The notes under the pieces were generated by a model. The model was not told where the DNA came from, searched no databases, and saw only the letters and a list, made by a program, of their open reading frames with translations. 64,000 nucleotides of DNA from Cyanophora paradoxa (taxonomy: Eukaryota > Glaucocystophyceae > Cyanophorales > Cyanophoraceae), in NCBI GenBank assembly GCA_004431415.1, contig QPMI01000158.1, forward strand, positions 1-64,000. Reading direction: 5' to 3'. This document shows, in pieces, positions 34,709 through 47,959 of this stretch. The translations under genes and the position numbers were made by a program. Numbering within the stretch: the first letter of the stretch is position 1; each line of letters opens with the position of its first letter.

Positions 34709-37700
34709 ATGATTGGAAGGGAGCTGTCGTCGACATCGATCGCGGCGAGCGCCGCTCGCGAGAGCCCGGTCCCGTCGACCTCGGGCACGCCGATCCACTC
34801 GGGCCCCGTGGGCGCGGCGATCACTCTTGACGAGGTTCCGCTCGAGGTTGGCACCCTCACGTATCCGGGCCTCTCCGCGGCGGATGCGAAGCGGTCCGTG
34901 CTTTCCGCGTACGCGCGAGCGCCCGCCCGCCTCACCCCGGGGTCCGCACGCGATGCAGGAGACTGGAAGATGCTCTTCTCGCTCAGTTCCCGCGCCTCAT
35001 GGCATCCAACAGAGGCCCGGTCATCACCCGCGCGCTGGGGCCCGTCGCGCGGATTTCGCGCCTCGGCCTGGCCCTCTGCGCTGTCCTCCTGCTCATCTCA
35101 TTCGGTGCCGGGATTTTGGTAGCTAGCGGGGCTCGCCTAGGCGCTGACGCGGCGGTCCCCGTCGGTCGCAGGCGTCAACCAAGGCCGCGGCGGGAGCAAG
35201 CACCCCATGGGCATCAATTGGATCGTGGAGGGACTGCTACTGCTCGTGATCCTGCTCGTCAACACATGGATCGACGTGCGCGAGTGGAGGCTTAAGGTAG
35301 GCTGTCGGATGTGCCCCGCGCGCGGCGCGACTCGCGACGATTCCCGCCGCAGACATTCGAGGTCGCCGCGCGGCTGCGGCACTACCTTTCGGAGTTTGCG
35401 CGCCTCGAAGCACCGCCCCCGCCGCCCCGTGCGCTGCGCCCCTCTTCCTTCCGCAGCGCCCGCCGCCAGCCGCCGCCCACCGCGCCGCTGCCAGGCTTCA
35501 ATCGGCACGGGAAGGCCGTCCCGCCGCCGCCGCCGCCCGCAGGCCTCGCCACGTCGGCATCCATCAGCCTAGTCAGCGCCTGCCGGGACTACCAGTGGCT
35601 CAAGGTGCGCTTTCGGCCTTCATCTCTCCGCTCCCGGCCCGCGCCCCCGCGATCCTCCCGCAGGTCCCCGCGAACATGCTGGCGAACGGAGATTTGATCC
35701 AGCTGACGATCGGGGAGGCCGCGCCCGCCACAATGCGCTCCGTCGAGGGTGCGCGCGCCGTACCCCGCGGGCAGGCTCACTTCGTTCGCGCCCCGAGGCG
35801 CTTTCGCCGCAGGCGAAGTGAACGTCGAGCCCCTCCCGAAGGGTACCGTAATTTCGGCGGCGCTTCGGCTGGGGCCCGGGGCTCCCTCCCCCCCGCACCG
35901 CGGGCCCCAAGGCCCCGTCGGCGCCGGCCCCGGCATGCGCAAGAGCCACACCACAAACGACATCGCGGCGATTCGACCCCACGTCCGCTTTCTCGGTGCG
36001 CGCAGTCCTCGCGCCCGGGGGTACATGCCTCCGGCCGATCCATCCGGGGTACAGGCATCGAGGACAACCCCCGCGAGCGGTCCGATTCGGCCCTCGTGAG
36101 CGCGATCGGGGCGGTGCGCCCAGAGCCCCGCCGCCCCTCGCACGCCGCCCCTCGCACGCCGCCGCCGCCCCTCACGCGCCCGCCCTGTTAGAGCACGATC
36201 TCGCCGAGCCCGAGCACTGACGCCCTCTCCGCGATCGCGGACGCCGGCGCCTCCGATTCCGACGACCCGGCTACCCCCCCGACCTTCTCCCCCCCGGCCC
36301 GCCCCGTCGTCCCGCCCCCCGCCCTCGGTGCCGTCGGACTCCTACCGGACATCGATCCCGCCAGGTGCCCTTTTCTCTTTCTTCTGCTCTACCCCCCTTC
36401 CGTTCCCCCTCCTTCTTAATCCGTGTACCCGGCAGCGCCCGCCACCGCTTCGAGGTCATAGAGGCGAGCGCCGTCTCTCAGATTCAGGTACCCCTCCCCC
36501 CTGCCCCCCCAAGGCTCCGCCGGCTGAGCGGCGGGGGGCCGGGCACAGCCTGTGCTCCAGGGGAAGGCGGTGCGCCCGCCGCCCGCCCTCTCCAAGTACA
36601 TCGCGGCCGTCGAGCGGTTCGAATCCCCGCGGGGCCCGTTTCGCTTTGCACGCTCCGCCTTGATCGATCTCCGCCCCGCAGCTTCTCGCTCTGGCTTCTG
36701 CTGGCGGGGGTACTCGTTTCGATCGCCATCAACGTCGGCCGCTGTGGGGCGCACGCATCCAGCTACGACTGCGTCGAAATCGTCCTGGTACCCGTCTGCC
36801 CGTATCCCCCGCCATGTGCCGAAGGAGGGTACGGCACCGCAGGTCCGGGTATCGTACCTCGCCATGTGCCTCCTACCCATCGCCGCCCCCGCATTCCTCG
36901 CCGCCGTTCGCGCCCTCGGCGTTGCCCGGTACCCCCACCCGGCCGTTCATCGTACCCCTCCTCCTCTCACGGCCCCCCCTCCCCCAGGGTACTGGCGTTC
37001 TACGAGCTCCTGCAGGGTACCAGCGGCCTCCGAGGGGGGGAGGACCCCGACAACGAGTTCGACGTCGAGGTACCCCAATCTCTTCCTCTTCCCCCCCCCC
37101 CCGCCCCCTCTCCCCCCTTCCCTTCTGACCCGCGCGCAGGGTCGGCACCGGCGAAAGGAAGAGTTTCCGGTAGACCCCCGCCGCATCTTCCACTACCTCG
37201 TCCGGGTCGTTCGGGGTACCCCCCTCCTCTTCCTCCCCGACCCTCTACCCCCCTGAGAGGGCGGCAGGTGACCCCCGGCTCCTGGTGCGCTCCTGCGACC
37301 TGCTGTACGCGCTGGGCCAGGTACCCCCTTTCTCCCATCCCTCCCTGTACCCCCCTGAACCTCCCCCCCCAAAAAAAGACGACGGCGGTGTGCTGCGTGG
37401 ACAAGGAGGGGGTACTGTCGGAGCCCGTGCCAACCGTCGAGGAGGCGTTCATGCTCAAGAAGGACCAGACCGAGGCCCGCCGGGGGGGTACCGGTGGATT
37501 TCGGCAGGAATCTGACCTCCTCCCTCGCAGGTGCTTGAAATGATCTGCGAGCCGGCGTCCAAGTGAGGGCTACCCCCTCCTGCCCCCCCCCCCTCCCCCC
37601 CCCCCCCACCCTTCTCAACACGCCCCAGGTTCGGGGTACGCTTCGAGGAGGGCTCCTGGAAGCAGCACATGGGTAGCCTGAAGCCCCTGGGGCTCGCCTG

Positions 37701-40700
37701 CCTCGCCAACTGCCCCTGCTACCGCCTCGCCCGCGGGGACGGCCACGGACACCGTACCCCCCCGCCCCTTCCCTTGTCTGTACCCCTTATCACCTGATAT
37801 CCTTCCGCAGACCACGCTCGAGAGGCGAAGGACGTGGGCGCGGCGCAGGGCGGGGGCGCGGGGGCCGGGGGGCAGAGCCCGGCGGCCGCGCCCCACGCGC
37901 CGCACCCCGTCAGGCACGCGCGCCCCCCCCCCCGCCCACCCTCCCCGTCCCTCACTTCTCTCTTACTTCCCCGTCTCTCCTCAGCACGACGGCCACGCAG
38001 GACCTCCTCCGAATCCTCATGTCCCTCACGTACCACGGCCCGAAGCTGGCGGCCGCCGCGGCCGCCGCCGGCGCCTCGCCCTTCGCCTCCTCCTCCGCCG
38101 CCGCCCCGGCCGCTACGCCGCCGCCCTGGCCGGAGGGCTCGCCCCAGTCTTCCAGCAGCAAACAGGCGAATGCATTAGTAACTGTTACTTCTTTTTGGCA
38201 CTAAAATCGCCCTCCTCGCCCTCCTCCTCGTCCTCGTCCTCCAAGCAGGCGATCGGGGGCGTGCCGGGCCCGCTGCGGACGGGGTTGGAGGACTGCCTCT
38301 GCGGCCTCGGCGGCGAGATCGGGTTCACCGAGGCGCGCCGCCATCTATCTATCCGTCTATCTATCTTTCTATCTTTCTATCTTTCTCTCTCACTTTCTAT
38401 CTGATTGCCTTCTTTATCTACGGGCCTTTCTATCTGATTGCCTTGCTGCTGTCCTTCCTTCTTTCTTCCTTCTGTCTATCTTCCATCTTTGTTTCTCTTG
38501 CCCATCTACTTGGTCTTGGCTTGATCCTAACTGTCCCGCCCCGCCCCCGCCCTCAGGCCGGGCTGGACCTGTACCGGAAGCGGCGGGAGCTCCACATCGT
38601 CGCCCCCTTCCTCCAAGAGAGTGCGCGCACTTTAAACTTTATCTCTCTTAAGCGGATTCATTCCTTGAAATCCCTCATTCCTTAAGAGAATTCCTATCTT
38701 AAGTGGATCTGCCTGTCTATCCGCCTGCCTCTGCGCCTCCCTCTCTCTTTGACTCGCTTTCTCTTTCTCCTGTGCAGCGCCCTCGTCGGCGGGGGCGGCG
38801 GGCGGCCAGGCGCCCGCCACGCCGGCGGCCCCGCAGCCGCGGGGGTACGGCAACCAGCCGGACACGCCCCGGCGCGCCAACATGCAGTACCAGGTGACCC
38901 CGCCCCTCGCCCCCGCCCCTCGCCCCGGCCTTGGCCTTCGCATCTTGGGGCGTCTTAGCCCCTCGCCCCTGCTCGCTTCCTTGACCCGCCGCTTCCCCCC
39001 TCCCCGCGCAGCCTCCCCACGTGATGGCGTCCGTCCTCGAGGACCGCGCGGGATCGGTGCGCCGAGGCTTTCGCTGAGGCCGAGGCTTTAGGAGTCACTT
39101 TGAGACCGCTTGGGGACGGAGCGGCGGCCCCTTCCCCCTCCCTCTCCCCTCCCCAGTCTGATCTGATCTGATCTGATCTGACCTCCCCTGCGCGCAGTTC
39201 CACGTGGTGACGCGGGGCAACCCGACCATGGTCGTCGAGCAGGTCTGTCCGGCTGGCTCCCTGGGCCCCCCGCCCCCGTTGCTGGGCTGGGTGCTAGGGG
39301 AGCAGGGGTCCGTCGAGCTAGCTTCTCGGCCCCCCCCCCGCCCCCGTTGCTAGCCCCCCTGGGTCGAGCTCTTCGAGCCCCGCCTTGCCCTCTTACGCTC
39401 CCCCCCCCCCCCCCCCCCCCCCCCCCCCATCTGCCCCCCCCCCCCCCCCCCCCCCCCCTCCCCCCCAGTGCGGGTCGTTCTGGGACGGGGAGGAGATCCG
39501 CGAGCTGACCCCCGACGAGCGCGCCGACATCCTCAACCAGGTGCGCACGTACCCCCCCAGCGCAGCCGAAGCGCAGCACTGGCAAATAGCGCAGCAAGAG
39601 GCGCCTTTTGCCGCCTCTATATTGCAGCACAGCCTATCCTGCTTTGCCTTGCGCCGCCTTTGCTTTGCTTGCGCCCGGCTCTGAGGCGGGCCGCGCCTGC
39701 GCAGTACCACCAGTGGAACCACGAGGGGGACTTCCACTGCGTCGCCTTCTCCTACTCGTCCGCCCCTACCCCCCCTTCCCTCCCCCCCCCTTAGATCCGT
39801 CCAGGCCGGTGGAGGCGAGGCTGTCGGCCTTCTGCGCGGGCGAGCCCTACAGCCTCCACCTCGTCAGGTCCGCCCTCCCGCCCCCTGAGAGGGCAGAGGG
39901 CAGAGGGTAGAGGGTAGATAGAGGGGTGGGAGGGCCTTCGTTGCTCTCAGCGCACCGCACCGGGGCCCTCCTTCTCGATCCATCGGACGCCTGCCTACCT
40001 TAATGCAGCCCGCCGGGCCTAGGCCTGTCTCCGGCTTAGCGGGCCGGGGCCAACCTACCATCTCGATTGCTGTCGTGATCGCGCCGCTCACCTGGCGCTC
40101 ACCTGACGCCCGGCAGCCTCCCGATCGGGCCACCGGGCTCCTCCTCGGGGACCGGCCGGTGCGCAGCGGCCCGATGCGATCCAATCCGATGGGATTGCTT
40201 AGCGCGAGACGCCAGGAACTACGTGCTGGACCTCAGGCGCCAGCACCGCGCGGCGGCGGCGGCGGCGGCGGGCGCGCCCGGCGGCGGCGGCCCCGTGCCG
40301 ACGCCCCGCGGCGGGCCGGCCGGCACCAGCGGCGGTGTCGGGCTCAACGCCGGCGCCGGCGGGGCGGGGGCGGGCCTCGGAGGGGGCCCGAGCGCGGCAC
40401 AGGTCCGTGTCCGCTGCGCGAGCTGCGCCCTCTAGAGAAACGCCGCCCGCCCTCCGCTGCTTTCTCCGCTAGCGCTCGCTCGTGTTGAGCGGGGCGGGCG
40501 GGCGCAGGCGGCGACCCCGCGGGGCCCCGGCGTCTACGGGCACCACCACCACCACCACAGCCACCGGTGCGCTCTTTCCTCCGCGCCCCTCGCCCCTCGC
40601 CTCTGCTTCGCCCGACTCTGTCCTCCCCCCCCCCCCCCCCCCCCCCCCCCCAGGCGGCTGGACGCTGCGGCGCGCATGCAGATCGCCGCCGACGTGACCG

Positions 40701-43700
40701 AGGTGAGGTGGGCGGGCCGCTGGGGGCCAGCTGGCCGCCTGGGGGGGCGCTGGGGGCTCGGGCGGTGGGCAGCGAGAGGAGGGATGCCGCTAGACGCGAT
40801 TTGAAGGTGAAAAGGCAGTGGAGAGCACTAGGCGTGCCCGCAGAGGCAGGCGGTGTCCCCTCTAGCCGTCCCGGAGAGCGCGAAGCGCGCAAACACGGAC
40901 CGTGGCCTGGTCGGTTCCCCGAGAGAGGGATGCCGCTAGACGCTGGACGGCGCTAGGTGCCGCAGGGCGGCCAGGGCTGCCCAAGAGGCCAGGCCCGAGC
41001 CGAGATCCACCGGGGGCGGGGCCCTCCGCCCCTCTGCGCCCCCGCCCCCCCTCGACCTCGCCCCGCCCCGCCCCGCCCCGCGCAGGTGATGAAGGACCAC
41101 GTCTTCCTCGGCATGGCCGCCCTGCGCAGCCAGGTCGGATCAGATCTGATCTGAGCGTTCTGATCTGAGCGATCCGATCCGATCTGACTTTGTTCGCAGC
41201 CGAAGCGGGAGGCGTCGAGCTCGCTGGTGGAGCAGCTGCGCGGGGCCGGCATCCGCTTCATCTTCTTCTCCCCGGGCCACGAGCGCGCCGTCCGCGTGCG
41301 TGCCCCCCCGCCCCCACCCCGCCTCCGCCTCGCCCCGCCCCCTGCCCCGCCCCGCCCCGCCCCGCTCCTGCAAGTTAGCGAGTTAGCTCAGGAAACGCCC
41401 CCTCCCGGCTCACCTCCGCCCCGCCCTCCGCGCAGTCCTTCGGGGCGAAGCTGGGCCTCGAGACGGACTGGAACTGCTGCATCAACCTGCGGGACCCCGA
41501 GCCGGGCGCCGCCCCCGCCCCCGTCTACCGCGACGGACTCGGCCTCGGTGCGCGCGCGCGCGCTTCGGGGCGGGGCGGGGCGGGGCGGGGCGGGGCGAGA
41601 AAGCTAAGGGCCGAGGTCCAAGGCTGAGGGCCAGAGATAGGTAGATAGCTTGGGCTAGGTAGTCTAGCCTAGGAGGGGGAGCGCTCAGGGCTCAGGCTAG
41701 ACAGATTCCCCGTTTGACCCCCGTCTGACCGCCTTTCATCCTCGCGCGATTTCCGGGCCTGCTCTGAGCCGGTGGGATCGAGCGAGAAAGGGAAGGAGTG
41801 GGCGGGGGGCGCGCTCCCCATTCTGACCGCCTGTCCTCGCAGGGCCCCTCATGAAGCGGTCGCCCCAGGCCTCCGGCGGCGCCCGCCTCGTTGGCGAAGG
41901 CGGCGGCGCCGGGGCCGACGGCGCCGGAGGAGGCGCAGAAGCCGGGGCCGACGGCGGCGGCGGCGGCGAGGGGCGGGACGGGGGCGGAGATCGCGCCGGC
42001 ACGCCCCTGGGGCGCTCCTCCTACGACGAGGGATCCGTCCGCGGCGGTACGCGCAATCCCTTGGCTGTAGATCTAGAGCGCAGCAGTCGGTCTCAAGCTC
42101 ACTCACACGCACTCTCAAGCTTCTATAAGAAGGAGCCTTAAGAGCGCGAACAGCACTTAGAGGATATAAGAGCAGATAATCTCAAGAGAGAATATATCTC
42201 ACTCCCCCCTCCTGCGGCAGGGACGGCGCACGGGCCCTCCGGGGACGGGGCCGGAGACCGCGGCGGCGGGGGCGGGGCGGGCGAGGGGGACCCGGACCCG
42301 CACCTCCTCGGGCAGCCGATGACCAAGCTCCCCTACGGCATCTCCGCCGTGCGTCCGGCCGGCCCCTCCCTGACTTACTTCCTTAGCGAACGGAGGCTTG
42401 GGAGGCTAGGCTTGTTTGGACGTGAACGTGGGCGTCGCTAGTCGCCCCCCCCCCCCCCCCCCCCCCTCGGCTCTCGGCCCTCGCCCAACTCGAGCTGACC
42501 CAGCTGACCCCTCTCCTCCCCCGCCCGCCGCCCCGCGCAGGTGCGGCCGCACATCGCGCAGGTGGACAACGTGCCGCTCCTCGTCTCCCTCTTCTCCGAC
42601 GCCGCGCCCGACGCCACCCGCGAGATGGTGCGGGGGCGCCCCCGCCCCTTGAACTCCGGACGCCCATAGACGAGAAACCATAGACGGCCGGGAAACCATA
42701 GGGGGGGCGCCCCCCTCCCTCCTTCTCGCCAGCTCACGCCCCGCCCCCTCCCCCTCCTCCGCCAGATCGGGATCCTGCAGGAGCACGGGGAGGTGGTCCT
42801 CTGCATCGGCTCCTCCGCCAACGTCCACAACGCCGCCGCCTTCGCCCAGGCGAGCCAGGGCCCCGTCAGGGCCGGGGCCGGGGCCGGGGCCGGGGCCAAG
42901 GCCGGGGCTCCCCGTTGCTAGCGCTTCTCAATCCGTCCGCGGCCCTAGACGCCGCCGCCTTCGCCCAGGCGAGCCGGCGTCCTTGGTTCTGCCAGCTGGT
43001 CTTCCGAGGGCTTCCTCGCCTATGCTCCGCCTCTCGCCCGCCGCCGCCGCTCACGCGCGCCCGCGGCGCAGTCGGACGTGGCGGCGGCGATCGACCCCGT
43101 GCCGCCCTACGTCTGCGTCCGCGGCGACCGCGTCCGCCCCGCCCCGGGCCCGGTAGACCCTCTCTCCCTCCTCCTCCTCCTCCTCCTCCTCCTTCTTATG
43201 CTTTGCAGGGGGACGGGTTCGGCGGCGGCGGGCAGCGCGCCGCCCAGGCCGGCGAGGCCTCGCCCGGGCCGGCGCGGGCGACCCGCCGCGCCGGCGGCGC
43301 AGGCGGGGCGCCGCCGCCGCGCGCTGGCGCGTCGCCGCGTTCGGGCGCGACACGACGGGCGCCCGCCTCGGGGCGCGCCTCGCGGCCGCCGCGCGGCGGC
43401 TCTTCGGAGCCGGGCGCCGCAGCGGCAGCAAGCGCCTCACCGTCTCCGCCTCCGCTCCTCCGTCCACCGGACGCCCCCCGGGCACCGCCTCCGCTCCGGC
43501 GGGGCCAGCCGCTCGCCCCCGCACCGCGCCTCTTCCGCGCAGCAGCAGCGCGCCGCGGGCGCCGCCGCCGGCGGCGGGGCCGCCGGAGGCGACGCGGCGC
43601 TGGCGGCGGCCCCGCGGGGGCGCTCTGCAGTGGGAGGGCGGGGACGTCTGCGCCGCCCGCGTGTCCGCCCTCTACCCCCCCCCCCCCTCCACCCCCACCA

Positions 43701-46700
43701 CCCCTCTTACCCTTTTCTCCTCAGGACGCGGGTGGAGGAGTTCGGGCGGGCGCTGAGCACGCTGGCGTGCCCCCTCCTCATGCGCCGCGACACCAACCTC
43801 TCCGAGGCCCGCCCCCCGCGCCCGCCCCCGCCGCGCTCTAACTAACAGGCGACTTCATATCTTTCATCTTATCCGCCCCGCAGGTGCTGGACCTGCTTGC
43901 GGAGGGCCGGCGCCTCCTCAACAACACGCGCCAGGCCCTGCTCCTCTTCCTCGCCGCCCACCTCCAGGCGCCGCCCCGCCCTTCCTCCCCTCCCCTCTCC
44001 TCTCTCCTCACACCTCCCGCCAGCTCTTCTTCGTGGTGCTGGCCTCGCAGTGCCTCCTCTTCCCCGCCATCTACACCGGCTACCAGGCGCGCGAGCCCCC
44101 GCCCCCGCCCCCGCCCCCGCCCCCGCCCCGAGCCCAGCCCGGCCCTGCGCTCCGCTGTACCCCGCTCCGCTGAGGCCTTGCCGCCGAGCCGCCGCCCCTT
44201 TCTACTAAGCCACCTCCTACTCAGATCCTGTGGCTCGAGCTCGTGCAGTTCCCGCTCCTCGCCGCCTCCCTCCTCGCGTGCCCCATGGAGCAGAACATCA
44301 TGTGCGCCCATCCCCAGGCCCGGAGCCGGGCCCGGAGCCCGGCCGGCCGGAGCCCGAGCCCGAGCTCGGCTCGGCTCGGCTCGGCCAGGGCTTGAGCTTG
44401 GATCGGCTCGGCCCCGACCCTCGCTCGGGCTCCTGGCCTCTCCCGCGGCCCGCGCTGACGACGCTCGGCTGCACTGCTTTTCCCCAGGCGGCGGATGGCG
44501 GACAAGAACAGCAGCGACCTGGCGCACTGGCGCCGCTACGCCGCCTACTTCGCCGCACGTGCGCACCCGCCCCGCCCCGCCCCCGCCCCCGCCCCCGCCC
44601 CCGCCCCGGGGGCTCTCCAGCTCGTTATCTCGTTCGAGAGAGAGCGGGGCCGTTTGGCGCTCGATTCGGGGGTGGAATCGTGTCATATCTGACGGAGGAG
44701 GCCCTCCCCGAGCGCTCTCGAAGCCCTCCTCCTCCCCCTCTTCTTCTAGGAACGAGGGCTCGCGCCCGACGTTTTCATTGTGTTTTTTAGCGGGCCCGCT
44801 CGGTGCTCGATTCCTATGTGACGGAGGCGGCGCCCCGGCCTCCGCCCGCAGGGTGCCTCCCGCCGGCGTGCCTCGTGCTCTTCGCCTTCGCGTGGGCCCT
44901 CGCCGGATCGGGTGGGCCCGCCGCCGCCGCCCCCGTCTGGGGCGCCGGCTTCGACCGCTCCGCGGGGCAGGGCGCGCCCCCATCCCCGCCCCTCCTCCTC
45001 CGCCCCGCCCGCCCTCCCCTCTGACGCCGTACCCCCCAGGGGAGCTGGGGTACCAGTGGGGCCTGCTGCGCGCGCAGAACGCCGCCCTCTTCTACCACGT
45101 CGTCTACCTCGCGGTACCCCCCCCCCCCCCCCGCCTCCCCTGCCCGGCGCGGGTCTTGGCCGGCCTTCGCGGGGTCCTTGGATGGCCTAGATCCTAGGAT
45201 GAACGAGCCTCGGCGCTAGCAGGCTCTAGGCAGGCGTGGGAGGCGTGGGCTATAGCCTAGCCTAGCCTAGCCTAGCCTAGCCCAGCTTCGCCTTCGCCTT
45301 CGCCGCCGGGCGGGGCTGACCCCGTCGGCAGGTGGCGTCGGCCTCGTTCCAGCACCGGACGGCCTCCCTGCGCGAGGTCCGCCCCCGCCCCCGCCCCCGC
45401 CCCCGCCCCTGCCGCGAGCCAGAGGCTGCGGGCTAGGGCGCGGGGCTAGGCTGGGCCAGCCAGGTCCAGGATGAGGGCCAGGGCCAGTGCCTCCCTAGAC
45501 GGCCCAGCGAGGCCCCCGCCGCGAGCCAGGCTGCGGGTCAAGGCGGGGGGCTTGACCGGGCTATCTAGGCTAGCTAGGGCTAGCTAGGGCTATGTTAGAC
45601 TGGGCTAGGGGCTAGGGCTAGGGCTGCGGGGCTCCGCCAGGCCCCCGAGGCCCCTAGGCTCCCGTCTGGGCCCGCTAGGCCTTCTAGACTGTCTATAGAC
45701 TAGGCTCCGAGGCTCCCGCCTAAGGCGCTTATATAATTAGGCTCCCGCCTAAGAAGCTGAGGCCGTTTACAATGGGCCTAAGAAGCCTAAGCGCTTAGGC
45801 TTTCGCCTGGGTCCGGGTAGGCCTCATGGATTGTAGACGGCCTCCGCTTCTTTCCCCGCGAGCCAGGATTCCTAATACATCGCCCCTCACTCGCTTTCTC
45901 GCGTCCGCTTCTTGGATACATCCCCTCCCTTCTTCGATCGTAGATTCTGCTTCTTATCCCGGCTCGCGGGTCCCTCTCTGGGGTCGTAGCACGTTCTCCC
46001 CCCGCTCGCTCGCTCGCTTGCTCACTTCTCCCCGGCTCGGCAGGTCCGGCCGCACCGGAATCGAGTCTGGCTCGTCTCCGCCCCGCTGTCCATACTCCTC
46101 CAGGCGAGCCAGCGAGCGCCCCCGCCCCGCGGGGCCGGGGGGAGGGCGGGGGCGCCTGGAGAGGAGGGGGGGAGCTCGAGGGCGGGGGTTACCGTCCATC
46201 CAGACCAGCGAGCCAGCGACCCCGCGCTCCCCCCGGCCCCGCCAAGCAGAGCTGAAGCGGGGCCCCTAGATCCCCTTGGAACGGCGCCCAGCGCCCCACC
46301 CTACCCCGCCCTTCCCCGCCCCGCTCTGCCCCGCAATGCGCCTTAGAGATGCCAAGGCCCCCTATTTGATTAGAGGCACCAGGGCTCCAGCTCCAGCTCA
46401 CGCCCCGGCTCGGGCTCGGGCTCAACTCCACCTTTCCTATTAAACGCTGCGGCGGGCTCCATCTCCAGCTCCAGCTCGCCTGCTCGCTCGCTCACGCCCG
46501 CCCGCGCCTCCGACGCGCAGTGCGCCTTCTACGCGGTGTCGGTCGCCGGCGCCGGGCCCCCGCCCTGGGCGCCCCCCGGCGACCCCTGGTCCTACCTCCC
46601 GGGGCCACCCGTCACCTGGTCTGCACGACGCCCCTACCCCCGTTTCTCCCCCCTCCTCCCTTCCTTACGTTCGGGCAGGTGGGGCGCGGCACTGCTGATG

Positions 46701-47339
46701 GGCCTCGCGGCGCCGGCGGCATTTGTCGCACTCGACGAGCTCGCAAAGCGGCACGACCGCCGGGTCCGCTTTCCCTGCCCCCGGCCCTAGTCCCAACCCA
46801 TACCCAGAAGCCCGGCTTAGAGAGAATTCTGAGCCCAATCCTTAGCTTCCCCTGCCCCCGGGCTAGAAGCTCAACTTAGCGAGGAGCCCAGAAGCCAAGC
46901 CTAGGACAGAACTACGGCTAGCCAACCTAGCGAGGAGCCCAGAAGCCAAGCCCCTCCCCCCCGCCCCCCCCCCAAAAAGAAAACCCGCTGGGACCGGCCG
47001 CCGGCTCCAGACGTCTGAGCCGAGAACCATGGGGCCTGGCCAGGTAGATCTCCCTTGATTCGTAGACCGCCGGGTCCGCCCCGGCTTGGCCCGCCCCGCC
47101 CTTCCCTGGGATTCCCCGCCCCCCCCCCCCCCCCCCCCCCCGATTCTTTCCTCCCCCCCAAAAAAATCCCCCTCTAGCTGGGACCGCTGGGACCGGCCGC
47201 CGGCTCCAAGCCGTAGAGCCGAGGCCGCCGTCTCCCCGGCTCACTCGTACCCCCCGGGCAGCGGCTGGACCGGTACAACAGGAAGCTCTGGCTCGAGTTC
47301 AACACGAAGCTCGGCATGCACTCCCCGCTCCGCGACTAG
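34709..47339 (+). CDS. TMEM94-like P-type ATPase homologue (ER, many introns)
   Basis: This is a polytopic membrane protein related to TMEM94, a degenerate P-type ATPase reported in mammals as an ER magnesium transporter. It starts at 34709 (MIGRELSSTSIAASAARESP). Membrane helices LGLALCAVLLLISFGAG and INWIVEGLLLLVILLVNTWI come first, then an A-domain (VPANMLANGDLIQLTIGEAA), FSLWLLLAGVLVSIAINV, and the phosphorylation-loop equivalent CCVDKEGVLS (37390-37420; canonical DKTGT altered). Next are WKQHMGSLKPLGLACLANC, NPTMVVEQCGSFWDGEEIRE, SLVEQLRGAGIRFIFFSPGH and ILQEHGEVVLCIGSSANVHN (in place of GDGxND). C-terminal helices follow (LFFVVLASQCLLFPAIYTGY, ILWLELVQFPLLAASLLACP, AALLMGLAAPAAFVALDELA). 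It ends RKLWLEFNTKLGMHSPLRD, with a stop at 47337-47339. Dozens of introns contain poly-C, GTACCC and microsatellites. Exon ends are approximate. Its 3' end is copied downstream. Confidence 0.82.
38342..38525 (+). repeat. CTAT/CTTT microsatellite in TMEM94-like intron
   Basis: Degenerate runs of CTAT and CTTT units, including two copies of CTTTCTATCTGATTGCCTT at about 38391-38443, lie inside an intron. It is a simple repeat with no coding signal. Confidence 0.8.
39398..39470 (+). repeat. Long poly-C tracts at intron 3' end
   Basis: Two near-uninterrupted cytosine runs of roughly 30 and 20 bases separated by ATCTG lie just before the acceptor of the exon encoding CGSFWDG. Shorter C-runs precede many acceptors in this gene (for example 37590-37608 and 40625-40652). 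They act as an extreme pyrimidine tract and are also prone to sequencing error. Confidence 0.85.
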
Positions 47340-47959
47340 CGCAGGCGGCAGCACGCGGCCGCCGCCGCTGGGGCCCTCCCGCCCTTGAAGCGAATGCATT
47401 GCGCCCGCGGCGATGCTTGAAGATTGAATGCACAATCATCCCGAGTTGGAGTGATCATGATTCATGAGCTCGAGTCTCTGTTTTTGTGCAGTCTAGATCT
47501 CGAGCTCGATCTTGCGGCCACGGTCATCGAATTCAACTGAAAACGCCGTGGGTGACGTGGTAATTAACTTCAATTAGCAAGCAAATATTGATTAAAGTAC
47601 TAGTACTACTACGGTACTGTACATTTGCATGCTAGGATTCATGTGCACGCTCGAGAGATCTAGATCGATCGGGCGAGTCACTGAGTGGCCAATGGGGGTG
47701 TTCATCATGATCATCTGCATGATCATGATCAGGCAATTCAGACAATTCTCGTTCCGTGCCAAGCTTAAGTGCCGAGTCGACTCAGAGCGAATTGAGGAAT
47801 TGAATGATCACTTGTCACTTCATCATCAAGTTCACCTATCAAGTTAAATGTAGCTATATATGTGGCTTATCAAGCTTAAGTTATATGTAGCTAAGCGAAC
47901 ACGGTGATCGAATTCAATTAAAGACGTCGACCTCCAAGCTCCGAGCTCCGAGCTGGACC
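47340..47959. other. AT-rich spacer, first copy
   Basis: Base composition falls sharply after the TMEM94-like stop. No gene is seen. The stretch is rich in short palindromes (TGATCA, CATGATCATG, CTCGAG, AGATCT) and is paralogous to the stretch starting near 57380. Confidence 0.6.

Noticed and set aside
43838-44983. 381-codon minus-strand ORF
   Set aside because: Antisense of the TMEM94-like C-terminal exons and introns; no homology features.
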